Shown here: one piece after another, positions 14,071-21,467 of the stretch
How positions within the stretch are numbered: position 1 is the first letter of the stretch
Layout of the letters: each line of letters opens with the position of its first letter
NCBI GenBank assembly: GCA_910587515.1
Contig: CAJULW010000004.1
Coordinates: forward strand, 1-30,464
Direction: 5' to 3'
DNA: 30,464 bases
Source of the DNA: an uncultured Duncaniella sp.
GTDB lineage: Bacteria; Bacteroidota; Bacteroidia; Bacteroidales; Muribaculaceae
Notes under the pieces: model-generated
Database searches by the model: none
Told to the model about the DNA's origin: nothing
What the model saw: the letters and a program-made list of their open reading frames with translations, nothing else
Translations under genes and position numbers: made by a program

Positions 14071-14104
14071 CAAGAGAAACAGGCTTAAACCAAGTCTGTT
14101 TCTC
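14071..14104 (+). terminator. Hairpin between the Ig-like lipoprotein and the sigma factor
   Basis: agagaaacaggctt pairs with aagtctgtttctct along about 14 positions (one G-U) around a loop of aaacc. There is no T run behind it (ctcgtcatt), so it may slow or partly end transcription, or protect the upstream message, more than act as a full terminator. Confidence 0.5.
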
Positions 14105-14132
14105 TCTCGTCATTGGAATTATCAATCTAATC

Positions 14133-14699
14133 GTGTCAAAGGAAACTGACAGCGAACTACAACTTATTCGCCTTGTTCGTGAAGGCGACCCTATGGCTAT
14201 GAGAACGGTCTACTCCACATATGTCCGCTATCTTACAGCCATAGTTTCGCGTTATATACTCAATCACAATGATATAAAAGATGTTCTTCAGGAAAGTTTT
14301 CTGAAAATATTTTCCGGGATAACAGCTTTTGAGTACCGGGGAAAAGGATCGTTGAAAGGATGGCTGTCAAAAGTGACTGTAAATGAAACTTTGAAATTCC
14401 TGCGGCGAAACTGTAATATCAAGTTTGTCGAGATTTCAAAAAATGAACTTGACTTACCCGATACAGAACCGGATATAGAAAATCTTCCCTCATCTATCAT
14501 TTTCCAAATGATACGAGAACTCCCTGACGGTTATCGGACAATTTTCAATCTTTATGTAATCGAAAATAAAAGCCACAAAGAGATCGCTTCTCTGCTCAAT
14601 ATAAAGGAAAGCACTTCAGCCTCACAATTGCACAGGGCAAAATCTTTGCTTGCCAATAAGATAACGCAATATCTCAATTCAATACCTGTATCAATATGA
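14133..14699 (+). CDS. ECF RNA polymerase sigma factor (Das-like)
   Basis: A 188-residue sigma-70-family ECF factor. Region 2: AMRTVYSTYVRYLTAIVSRYILNHNDIKDVLQESFLKIFSGI. Region 4: ELPDGYRTIFNLYVIENKSHKEIASLLNIKESTSASQLHRAKSLLANKI, with the HTH at HKEIASLLNIKESTSASQLHRAK. GTG 14133 is preferred because it precedes the usual conserved start (ELQLIRLVREGD), and the longer in-frame start at 14067 would run through a hairpin. Its stop overlaps the start of the Dma-like gene (ATGA), as expected for a sigma/anti-sigma pair. It should recruit polymerase to envelope-related genes when released. Confidence 0.88.
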   Translation: MSKETDSELQLIRLVREGDPMAMRTVYSTYVRYLTAIVSRYILNHNDIKDVLQESFLKIFSGITAFEYRGKGSLKGWLSKVTVNETLKFLRRNCNIKFVEISKNELDLPDTEPDIENLPSSIIFQMIRELPDGYRTIFNLYVIENKSHKEIASLLNIKESTSASQLHRAKSLLANKITQYLNSIPVSI

Positions 14700-15958
14700 A
14701 CGACGAGTGGTTAGATAAAATCCACGATAGAATGACGGATTATGAAATCGACGAGCCGGACACACTATGGGCCTCCATAGAGAAGAAACAGGCTGAAGAT
14801 TCCAAACTATTTCATCTATCAAAACGCCATGTCATAATGACGTGGGTAAGACGAGTAATGACAGCCGCGGCAATGCTGACTGTTGCAATCGCTTTGGGTC
14901 TGTATCTTTTTAATAATCCATTAGACTTCCATGAAGTCTCGCCACAAATAGAAATCACACAACACGGCTTTGATGCTATTGATGAAGTGTATCCGGAAGA
15001 ACAATTCCGACAAGATTTAGATAATCATAATATTGCGCAAAACACCGGCCACACGGTAACCACAGCGATAAAAGCCCAACGTGAACGGTTATCAGACAAC
15101 ACAAAAATAGAGAAAACGGATAGACCTGTAACAGATAGCGGTGTCATACAACAGGAAACAAAACCGGAACGCAGTGACAGCGCGACAACAATCTCAAAAA
15201 TTATCAGTCATAACAACACCACGCCAAGCAAGAAAAAATATATCTCTTCAATCACTCCACGACACAAAAATTATGCCAAATTATCATTCTCGGTATATAC
15301 TTCCGGGGGGACAGGACGTATACTTAATCGTCAGTCCTTTGGAGACACCTATATCGGAAGTATCGGGCCGGATGGTACAGCATGGGAAGACACCCCCATA
15401 CTCGGTATTCTTGTGTTTAACCAAGGTAAAGCCATTGAAACTGATATCAAACATAGACTTCCGATAAGAGCAGGTCTATCATTTGCCTACAACATAACTG
15501 ACCGGTTAGGTATCGAAAGCGGATTGTGTTATACAAACCTCACATCGGATATAAGGGAAGGAAGCGAAAGCCATTATATAGCAGGAAAGCAAAAACTACA
15601 TTATATCGGCATACCGCTCAATTTGAAATATCGTATTTTCTCATGGAATAAACTTGATCTATACGGCTCAGCCGGCGTTCTTACCGAAAAATGTATTTCT
15701 GCGAAAATGGACAAAAACTTTGTTCTCAATAATCGTAATGGCGGGACAAAAACAGAGAATATCACCGACAAACCCTTGCAATTATCTGTCAATTCTTCAA
15801 TCGGAATGCAATGGAATCTTATTAACTCAATCGGATTATACGCGGAGCCTGGAATTAGCTATTATTTTAAAGATAATGCAAATATCCAAACCATATACAA
15901 AGAAAAACCTTTAAACTTCAACCTCAACTTAGGCCTCAGATTTACATTCGGAAAATAA
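14696..15958 (+). CDS. Dma-like dual-membrane anti-sigma protein with outer-membrane barrel
   Basis: A 420-residue protein with three parts. Residues 1-50 are a cytoplasmic segment (NDEWLDKIHDRMTDYEIDEPDTLWASIEKK), of the kind that binds ECF sigma factors in this group. Residues about 54-72 are one transmembrane helix (VMTAAAMLTVAIALGLYLF). Residues 73-190 form a polar, Thr/Ser/Lys-rich periplasmic linker. From about 194 to the end there is an outer-membrane barrel of the porin type: alternating strands such as KLSFSVYTSGG, IRAGLSFAYNITDRLGIESGLCYTNL and LHYIGIPLNLKYRIF, ending in LNLGLRFTFGK. One chain would thus cross both membranes, as described for Dma proteins of Bacteroides thetaiotaomicron, which control an ECF sigma factor and outer-membrane vesicle formation. 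It overlaps the sigma gene by four bases. Confidence 0.85.
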   Translation: MNDEWLDKIHDRMTDYEIDEPDTLWASIEKKQAEDSKLFHLSKRHVIMTWVRRVMTAAAMLTVAIALGLYLFNNPLDFHEVSPQIEITQHGFDAIDEVYPEEQFRQDLDNHNIAQNTGHTVTTAIKAQRERLSDNTKIEKTDRPVTDSGVIQQETKPERSDSATTISKIISHNNTTPSKKKYISSITPRHKNYAKLSFSVYTSGGTGRILNRQSFGDTYIGSIGPDGTAWEDTPILGILVFNQGKAIETDIKHRLPIRAGLSFAYNITDRLGIESGLCYTNLTSDIREGSESHYIAGKQKLHYIGIPLNLKYRIFSWNKLDLYGSAGVLTEKCISAKMDKNFVLNNRNGGTKTENITDKPLQLSVNSSIGMQWNLINSIGLYAEPGISYYFKDNANIQTIYKEKPLNFNLNLGLRFTFGK

Positions 15959-16134
15959 TCTATATACTTGGATTCAATATCAAAATTATCAATATCACTG
16001 TTTAACTCCCGCCATCATCCCATACATATCTGAAAAAACTATATAACCTGAAAGCTTTCTAAAAACCATTCCAATACCAGAGTTGTTAATATATTGGATA
16101 ATCTATTTAACAATTTAAAATAAATCTGGAAATT

Positions 16135-16296
16135 ATGGATAAATACATTTGCACTGTTTGCGACTGGGTATATGACCCGGCTATTGGAGATCCCGAAAAC
16201 GGCATTGAACCAGGAACACCGTTCGCTGACCTCCCAAGCGACTGGACATGTCCGGAATGCGGAGTGGGCAAGGATATGTTTGAGCCACAGTCTTAA
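16135..16296 (+). CDS. Rubredoxin
   Basis: A 53-residue rubredoxin, a small cytoplasmic electron carrier with one iron bound by four cysteines. The two CxxC pairs are YICTVCDWVYDP (Cys6, Cys9) and WTCPECGVGKDMFE (Cys39, Cys42). GIEPGTPFADLPSDW between them is the family's conserved core. Full length. In anaerobes rubredoxin feeds electrons to peroxide or oxygen reductases such as rubrerythrin; none is encoded nearby. It is a single-gene unit with a very strong terminator. Confidence 0.95.
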   Translation: MDKYICTVCDWVYDPAIGDPENGIEPGTPFADLPSDWTCPECGVGKDMFEPQS

Positions 16297-16338
16297 GCCG
16301 CGACCAAATCATGCGCCATAACTAAAGAGAAGGATATT

Positions 16339-16400
16339 AAAAAACAAAACGAAAAGGACTGACTCCTGCCAATGGAATCAGTCATTTTCGTTTTGTTTTT
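16339..16400. terminator. Strong terminator after rubredoxin
   Basis: A long hairpin: aaaaacaaaacgaaaa pairs with ttttcgttttgttttt over 16 positions, and gactga with tcagtc inside it. The T-rich 3' side makes it a rho-independent terminator on the plus strand, and its symmetry would allow action on the minus strand as well. Confidence 0.85.
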
Positions 16401-16681
16401 GGTGTAGAAATATTCACCCGGAGTAATATACACCTCCATCGGTCACAAGCGTCATCTCTATGGCATATTTGTTGTTGATCGCACCTTATATATCCGTGTA
16501 TTGGTTTGCCTCCGGCTCTGCATCATACCCGTTGTACCCAACACCATCATTGCCTCTTTCGGCTACATGGCTCGGATGACAGTCTTTAACGTCTTGATCT
16601 ATAACACAATTTCACTCCGCATCTTCCTCATCGTCAGGAATTATTTTATCCTCTACCATTCCATGCTCATGAGTCGGCTCG
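16401..16681. other. Intergenic region, nothing recognised
   Basis: I see no supported gene here. A plus-strand frame is open from 16501 but has no family features. ggtgta (16401-16406) and tacacc (16429-16434) form a short inverted repeat directly after the rubredoxin terminator. Confidence 0.3.
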
Positions 16682-17023
16682 ATGAATATTCAGAAATCGG
16701 AGGAGTTCAAGACCTCCAAATTCTTCTGCAAGACAGACTTCGTTATTGGGGAAATAAAGCAGGAGGAAGCGAGCTATGTGCCGCTACCGAAGTTCTCCAC
16801 CTTCAAATCGAGGGATGAGCGTGAGCGCATCCTGGATAAGAACTTCGTTCAGGTGGGACAGGATGTAAAAGAGATGATACAAGGATGTACTGAACAAGCG
16901 CAGCACGAAATAGCGACCATGAGCAATGACAAGGGAAAAGCGAGAATCGCCTGCAATAATCATGATGTTATTGCAGGCGTTTCTTTCGGACATAAGAATG
17001 AGCAAATGGAATCCGATGTATGA
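16682..17023 (+). CDS. Unrecognised coding remnant
   Basis: A 113-codon frame. Its first 85 codons look like real coding sequence by composition and residue use (FKTSKFFCKTDFVIGEIKQEE, YVPLPKFSTFKSRDERERILDKNFVQVGQDVKEMIQG), but I cannot assign a family. The last 30 codons run through a 12-bp-stem terminator at 16948-16979, so the original gene probably ended or was cut before it. No promoter box is evident upstream. Most likely this is the end piece of a transferred gene that has lost its start or tail. Confidence 0.35.
   Translation: MNIQKSEEFKTSKFFCKTDFVIGEIKQEEASYVPLPKFSTFKSRDERERILDKNFVQVGQDVKEMIQGCTEQAQHEIATMSNDKGKARIACNNHDVIAGVSFGHKNEQMESDV
16948..16987 (+). terminator. Rho-independent terminator
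   Basis: cgcctgcaataa at 16948-16959 pairs perfectly with 16968-16979 around an 8-base loop, followed by tttctttc. It lies inside the 3' part of the unrecognised frame and upstream of the hydrolase promoter. Confidence 0.75.
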
Positions 17024-17061
17024 ATAAATGTCATCATTTCCAGCGGTTCGCCCAAAAGCAC

Positions 17062-17069
17062 TATATTTG
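17062..17069 (+). promoter_or_regulatory. -7 box of the hydrolase gene (TATATTTG)
   Basis: A full TAnnTTTG match about 97 bases before ATG 17166, giving a leader of roughly 90 bases. Confidence 0.55.
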
Positions 17070-17165
17070 CAATCAAAACAGATTTATTATAAATGACTAA
17101 GGAAATAAACAGAATAAAGGCTGTATTGGCGATGACATGAAATCTTTTAATACTCAATACTCATT

Positions 17166-18014
17166 ATGATTCAGAATATAAATAATATAGAAATCTGGAT
17201 TGACACTTATGGTTCGGACAAGGATAATTGTATTGTTCTGATTTCAGGTGCAATGTCTCCGGCTTCTTTTTGGAATGATGATTTTTGCAAATTTCTTGCC
17301 AAGCACTCTTTCGTTATCCGTTTTGACAATAGAGATTATGGTTATTCAACTCATTTTAATGAGCAAGATCCGCCACCGTATTCAATAGATGACATGGTGG
17401 AAGATGTAAGGGATATATTGGATTTTTATTTGGTTGAATCTACTCATGTTATAGGGCATTCGCTAGGAGGATCTATTGCCCAACTTTTTGCGATAAAATA
17501 TCCTCACCGAACAAAATCTCTAATTCCTATATCCTCTCCAATCATAGCAAAAGGAAATCTGGCATATAAAGAGACACCACACGAAGTAATATCCGAATTA
17601 TGGAAAATTCTGATGTCAAATAAAATGTATCAGGATTATGAGCGGGGAAAAGACGAATTTGTCAGAATATATGAGGTGCTGAATGGAGATTATGAATTGG
17701 ATTTAGATATGGCCTACTCTTATATTAAGCGGATGTATGAGACGGAGCATATAAAGCCACATCTTAATCATACGAACGTGCAAAAAAATATTCCCGACAT
17801 ATATCATGAGTTGAGCCGGTTGCAATGTCCTATACTGTTCGTTTATGGAGAATTAGATTATTTGCCGGCCAATGCGTATAACACACAACTCCTTGCTGAG
17901 GCCTTGCCCAATGCTTCTTGCTTGTTATTGGAAAGGGCAGGACACATGTTCTTCCATAAAACAATATGGAAATTTCTGGAAAATGCTATTGGAGATTTTA
18001 TCCGTCAACAATGA
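17166..18014 (+). CDS. Alpha/beta hydrolase
   Basis: A 282-residue alpha/beta-hydrolase-fold enzyme. The catalytic Ser lies in the elbow VIGHSLGGSIAQLFA. The oxyanion region follows the second strand (VLISGAMSPASFWND), and FDNRDYGYSTHF is the usual segment after the third strand. The likely acid is Asp in VYGELDYLPA, and the His is in ERAGHMFFHKTIW. There is no signal peptide, so it is cytoplasmic. Substrate specificity is open: esterases, lactonases and related enzymes share this pattern. It is more AT-rich than the core genes further right and stands alone between a promoter and an RNA candidate, which would fit acquisition by transfer. Confidence 0.88.
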   Translation: MIQNINNIEIWIDTYGSDKDNCIVLISGAMSPASFWNDDFCKFLAKHSFVIRFDNRDYGYSTHFNEQDPPPYSIDDMVEDVRDILDFYLVESTHVIGHSLGGSIAQLFAIKYPHRTKSLIPISSPIIAKGNLAYKETPHEVISELWKILMSNKMYQDYERGKDEFVRIYEVLNGDYELDLDMAYSYIKRMYETEHIKPHLNHTNVQKNIPDIYHELSRLQCPILFVYGELDYLPANAYNTQLLAEALPNASCLLLERAGHMFFHKTIWKFLENAIGDFIRQQ

Positions 18015-18088
18015 AAAAACGGCCTCTTTGAGATGTTAAAATAAGACGCTGGCATTTTATATTTCTTGCTTTTGCCTTTTTTTATCGC

Positions 18089-18096
18089 TATATTTG
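18089..18096 (+). promoter_or_regulatory. -7 box of a small-RNA candidate (TATATTTG)
   Basis: A full TAnnTTTG match about 75 bases after the hydrolase stop; transcription would begin near 18103. Confidence 0.55.
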
Positions 18097-18102
18097 CAAT
18101 AC

Positions 18103-18250
18103 GAAGCAGACAATTTACTGTGAATTGTCCGCTTTCATGTTATCTCCTAAGTGCTTTTCAGGAAATAAACGTTAGGATTCAAAGAAAAAAGTCCGTATTG
18201 CCATAAAAATTCCAAGTATTACTTTTAAAATTCCGATACGGCTTTTTATT
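18103..18250 (+). ncRNA. Candidate small RNA of about 150 nt
   Basis: A promoter box is followed by a 5' hairpin (agcagacaatt/aattgtccgct, one mismatch, 18105-18132) and ends in a terminator-like hairpin (aagtccgtattg with ccgatacggctt, imperfect) plus a T-rich run at 18244-18255. The only frame inside is 12 codons (ATG 18139). It resembles a stand-alone regulatory RNA; no family is recognised. Confidence 0.45.
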
Positions 18251-18261
18251 TTTTCACTTAT

Positions 18262-18718
18262 TCAAGTTACCAAAGAAAGGTGGTTTGTGAATGAAAGTGT
18301 GATAATGTCATTGTATTTATCTACCAAGCTAAAGATTAAATCAAACGCACCGAATATTAATTCAGCAATCGCAGATCCCCACCCCAAAATAGTGAGCTCA
18401 AGAACTCCCCAAAAGATTATAGCCGTTGAAGATTTTCACACTTGAATTTGTGTAGATAATTGGGTCATAAAAATTTGTGCCATGCCCGTCCTTTGGATGA
18501 TGCTTAATTTTGTGGTACAATAAAAGCGTAGGAAGATATTTCACCCAATATCTCAATCGAGATTTCGCACAAAACAAGCAGAACACTCCCATTAGGATGG
18601 ACGCCTTTGTCTAAGAGCGGATGAGTGACAAGCACGAGTGTCTTTTCACTGCCTTCATCTAAATTTGTCAACCTTCGAATCAAGAAAAAAGCAAAAACGC
18701 TTTTCAAACATATCCTAA
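18262..18718 (-). pseudogene. Decayed gene, possibly a membrane protein
   Basis: Minus-strand frames show protein-like text that changes frame. It begins MFEKRFCFFLDSKVDKF near 18717, continues as EGSEKTLVLVTHPLLDKGVHPNGSVLLVL in a second frame, then HHPKDGHGTNFYDPIIYTNSSVKIFNGYNLL, and after a shift near 18412 ends with ELTILGWGSAIAELIFGAFDLIFSLVDKYNDIITLSF and a stop at 18262. The end segment is hydrophobic. A -7-like TATCTTCG lies upstream on the minus strand near 18743-18750. I do not know the family. Sequencing error is possible but would need several indels. Confidence 0.4.
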
Positions 18719-19017
18719 GTAAAAGACAAACTCCTGCCCGATGCGAAGATAAGAAGTTTTTTAAGATTTTAACGATTGATTTTAGTGAACCGGCAACAAA
18801 TTGAAAATTCCTTTTGAAAAGTAAAATTCATATAATCCCCACTCTCTGTATACGCACCTAAATAAAAGTATCTGCAATCTGATACTTATATACCAGACTG
18901 CAGACAATACTTTTAAACGATTCCTGCTTCTTTGTGACGCATATCACACCACCGAACACAAATCGCGTTTATGAACCCATAAAATGAAATGATCGCACCT
19001 TAGAGCCACCGTCAACC
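18719..19017. other. AT-rich intergenic region
   Basis: No gene is supported. The only structure seen is a short hairpin aagtatc/gatactt near 18867-18888. Some of this may be the control region of the decayed gene to the left. Confidence 0.35.
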
Positions 19018-19269
19018 TTATCGGTTGACAGCCCTGCTCAGCAACCCAACAAGCCACAACAGGAATATGGCTCCGATCACCGAAGTTATAAGATTGCCTA
19101 TGATTCCTGCTGCCGAGATCCCCACAAGGCCAAACAACCATCCACCGAGGACACCACCGAGGATTCCGACAATCAGATTCACAATAAGGCCGAAACCTCC
19201 TCCACGCATAAGCTTTCCTGCGACAAACCCAGACAGAAGCCCTATTATTATATACCACAAAAAATTCAT
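19018..19269 (-). CDS. GlsB/YeaQ/YmgE-family membrane protein
   Basis: An 83-residue, very hydrophobic, glycine-rich inner-membrane protein with about three helices: FLWYIIIGLLSGFVAGKLM, GLIVNLIVGILGGVLGGWLFGLVG and GIIGNLITSVIGAIFLLWLVGLL. The GFVAGKLMRGGGFGL loop and NLIVGILGGVLGGWLF are hallmarks of the GlsB/YeaQ (transglycosylase-associated) family, often linked to general stress. The biochemical role is not known. Upstream on the minus strand lies an 8-bp inverted repeat, 19282-19300. Confidence 0.92.
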   Translation of the reverse strand: MNFLWYIIIGLLSGFVAGKLMRGGGFGLIVNLIVGILGGVLGGWLFGLVGISAAGIIGNLITSVIGAIFLLWLVGLLSRAVNR

Positions 19270-19281
19270 AATGTAAGATTT

Positions 19282-19300
19282 TTATTTGTTCTACAAATAA
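19282..19300. repeat. 8-bp inverted repeat before the GlsB-like gene
   Basis: ttatttgt and acaaataa are complementary across a 3-base spacer, 13 bases upstream of the GlsB-like start. It may be an operator or a leader hairpin. Confidence 0.4.
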
Positions 19301-19384
19301 GAAACGACCGACAGACGGCTTTGGTTCGCAACACCTGCATACCCATCAAAATCAATCAAAATTCAAAAGTCACAACCCTGAATC

Positions 19385-20218
19385 TCAAAGCTGATCATAT
19401 TCTTCATCCGAAATCGGCAGAAACCATTCGTTAGAACATTCCTCACCGGGTATTTCAAACGCAAGATGAGCGAACCAACTATCACAGGCTGCACCGTGCC
19501 AGTGCTTTACATTTGCAGGTATATGAATCACCGTACCAGGAAGTATCTCACGGGCCGGCTTCCCTTCTTCCTGATACCATCCCCTTCCGGCTACACCTAC
19601 CAACATCTGCCCTCCACCACGTTTCGCTTTATGTACATGCCAATTATTCCTGCATCCAGGCTCGAAAGTAACATTTGAAAACGAGATCTGTGAATCAGAA
19701 ATCCGTGCGATATAACTTTTACCTATGAAATATTTTGCGTACACCGTATTTGGTTTTCCTATAGGAAAAATCATTTCCTTCTGAAATTCAGACATAGCAT
19801 CATTGCCATCGCTATCATCCGCCCAAACCGTCTTCGCAAGATTAAATGCGGCCCAGGCTTTAGGCCATCCAGCATAAAACGCTATATGGGTTATAATTTC
19901 AGCTATCTCCGTACGTGAGATTCCGTTGTTTTTTGCGGACTGCAAATGATACTCCAGAGAATTGTCTGTTATACCCTGGCTTATAAGCGATGTAACCGTA
20001 ACAATACTGCGGTCCCGCAAGCTAAAAAGATCGTTACGGCTCCATATCTCACCGAAAAGCACATCATCGTTCAAACGAGCGAACTCCGGAGCGAACCCAC
20101 CTAGAGCATTACGGCCTGCGTCTTGTATTATTTTTTGTTGAGCCATAGAAAATTGAGGTATGATTTGAACTGACAGCGCGATAAACGCGCCCAAAATAAG
20201 AGACAATGAATCCTTCAT
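19385..20218 (-). CDS. Exported carboxymuconolactone decarboxylase-like / cupin fusion protein
   Basis: A 277-residue protein with a likely signal peptide (SLSLILGAFIALSVQIIPQFSMAQQ). Residues about 35-135 form a carboxymuconolactone-decarboxylase (AhpD-like) domain: FARLNDDVLFGEIWSR, LRDRSIVTVTSLIS and EIAEIITHIAFYAGWPKAWAAFN with His111. No CxxC pair is present, so it is not a peroxidase-type AhpD. Residues about 178-260 form a cupin with metal ligands His194, His196, Gln204 and His239 (NWHVHKAKRGGGQMLVG and IHIPANVKHWHG). Such fusions are widespread in gut bacteria; the reaction is not established. It stands alone with its own promoter. Confidence 0.85.
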   Translation of the reverse strand: MKDSLSLILGAFIALSVQIIPQFSMAQQKIIQDAGRNALGGFAPEFARLNDDVLFGEIWSRNDLFSLRDRSIVTVTSLISQGITDNSLEYHLQSAKNNGISRTEIAEIITHIAFYAGWPKAWAAFNLAKTVWADDSDGNDAMSEFQKEMIFPIGKPNTVYAKYFIGKSYIARISDSQISFSNVTFEPGCRNNWHVHKAKRGGGQMLVGVAGRGWYQEEGKPAREILPGTVIHIPANVKHWHGAACDSWFAHLAFEIPGEECSNEWFLPISDEEYDQL

Positions 20219-20238
20219 AATTTATCGATTATCTGTCA

Positions 20239-20246
20239 CAAATTTA
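20239..20246 (-). promoter_or_regulatory. -7 box of the CMD/cupin gene (TAAATTTG)
   Basis: The minus strand reads TAAATTTG, a full TAnnTTTG match, 20 bases before the start codon at 20218. Confidence 0.6.
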
Positions 20247-20319
20247 CCATGCCCTGATCAATAAACGCATACCAATAAAACAGAAAATAGTACCACTGTT
20301 ACAGTATTTATCAGCAATA

Positions 20320-20363
20320 AAAAAAATCCTCCGAGAACCGTCTTTTCGATTCTCAGAGGATCC
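20320..20363 (-). terminator. Terminator of the OmpH-like gene
   Basis: atcctccgagaa and ttctcagaggat pair along 12 positions with one mismatch; on the minus strand a run of T follows. It lies about 50 bases past the OmpH-like stop. Confidence 0.75.
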
Positions 20364-20414
20364 TTTGGTAAATATTTTACAGAATTATATCTCTGTATGC
20401 CGAATGAAACGTAA

Positions 20415-21029
20415 TTATTTGCTTTCTCCGACTTTATTGTAACGCGAGTTCAAACCATCAATGATCTCTTTCGTAATGTCAAGAGATGGATTGAAATACA
20501 CACCGGCAGCCTTGAACAAAATAGCGTCATAGCCCTTCGATGCGTTATATGTCTTTATGTAGTTCTCAATCGAGTCATTGAGCTGTAACTGCTGTTGTGC
20601 AAGCTCGGTCTCTGTATTGCGGCTCAGACCGGCAAGATAGTTTTCAGCGTCCTGCTGCATCTTTTGAAGCTTCTGCATATCAGCGTTATAGCTTGCTTCG
20701 GTAAGATAACCGTTGCTTCGGCCTTTTTGCTCTATAGCCGAGGCAAACTTTTGTATTTCAGAAGCTTTGGCCTGACGTGCGCTTTCAATTTTTGACACAG
20801 CCCTCATCGAGGCTTCCTGAAAATCTTTAGCAAGATTATAATGTGTCATCAAAGAATCAGAGTCGATATACCGGATATTAATCCCCGAAGATGTCGCGCC
20901 ATCAGCGACTGTTTCCTGAGTCGTATTTCCGGAAGGAGAACCGGCTTCCGCAGAGCCTCCACAAGAAGTAGAACTGAATGCAAAAACACTTAGAAGCAGC
21001 GATGAAGCCGATATTGATAGCTTGTTCAT
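20415..21029 (-). CDS. OmpH/Skp-like lipoprotein
   Basis: A 204-residue lipoprotein: lipobox in SSTSC (Cys23), then a Gly/Ser/Thr-rich linker to about 48. The rest is Skp/OmpH-like: a short first strand IRYIDSDSLMTHY, two long charged helices (about 65-150, EASMRAVSKIESARQAKASEIQKFASAIEQKG and ADMQKLQKMQQDAENYLAGLSRNTETELAQQQLQL) forming the coiled-coil arm, and a closing part YDAILFKAAGVYFNPSLDITKEIIDGLN. Skp proteins hold unfolded outer-membrane proteins in the periplasm. A lipid-anchored form is common in Bacteroidota. It has its own terminator. Confidence 0.88.
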   Translation of the reverse strand: MNKLSISASSLLLSVFAFSSTSCGGSAEAGSPSGNTTQETVADGATSSGINIRYIDSDSLMTHYNLAKDFQEASMRAVSKIESARQAKASEIQKFASAIEQKGRSNGYLTEASYNADMQKLQKMQQDAENYLAGLSRNTETELAQQQLQLNDSIENYIKTYNASKGYDAILFKAAGVYFNPSLDITKEIIDGLNSRYNKVGESK

Positions 21030-21094
21030 GTCTGAGATAGATGTAGGGTATGTAATGATTGTGGTTTACGATTATTTAACTTCTTATGACTCGG

Positions 21095-21265
21095 TCAATC
21101 CTCATTGGCGCAGCCTATGCCACGACGTCTCAACTCCGGGTTGTCATGGACGTGTCCGGACGGAAATTTTCCTCCTTTGACAAACAAAAGCCTGAAACCA
21201 AACATGATCACCGCAAGACCAAGCAAAAGAGCTGAAAAAGCGATGGTAACCAATATTGTTTTCAT
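21095..21265 (-). CDS. Small conserved-type membrane protein, 56 residues
   Basis: ATG at 21265, stop at 21097-21095. The N-terminal helix TILVTIAFSALLLGLAVIMF is followed by a polar tail FRLLFVKGGKFPSGHVHDNPELRRRGIGCANED. The tail motif KGGKFPSGHVxxNPELRRRGIxCAxxD is one I recall from small proteins of many Bacteroidales, but it has no known role. A full -7 box (TACTTTTG on the minus strand, 21288-21295) lies 22 bases upstream, which supports expression. Confidence 0.8.
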   Translation of the reverse strand: MKTILVTIAFSALLLGLAVIMFGFRLLFVKGGKFPSGHVHDNPELRRRGIGCANED

Positions 21266-21287
21266 TGTCAATTCGTATTTTCCGATG

Positions 21288-21295
21288 CAAAAGTA
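21288..21295 (-). promoter_or_regulatory. -7 box of the small membrane protein gene (TACTTTTG)
   Basis: A full TAnnTTTG match on the minus strand, 22 bases before the start codon at 21265. Confidence 0.55.
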
Positions 21296-21467
21296 GCAAT
21301 TTAGTTGTAATTATTGTGTCTATATCAATTTTATTTTATAATTTAGTCGTGCAAATACGACATATTTAACACTTATTTTACACTTGCATTAATTTTTACT
21401 AAAAATACGTGTGATAAGCTGTTTTGTAGTCCGTTTGTAACAGTAAGACTTCTAAATTTAATATCAA

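Noticed and set aside
16501..16818. Plus-strand 105-codon frame after the rubredoxin
   Set aside because: It has no motif, no promoter box and unlikely residue composition; the overlapping frame from 16682 looks more like coding sequence.
19025..19276. Plus-strand frame of 83 codons opposite the GlsB-like gene
   Set aside because: It is Pro/Thr/Ile-rich and antisense to a well-defined membrane protein family.
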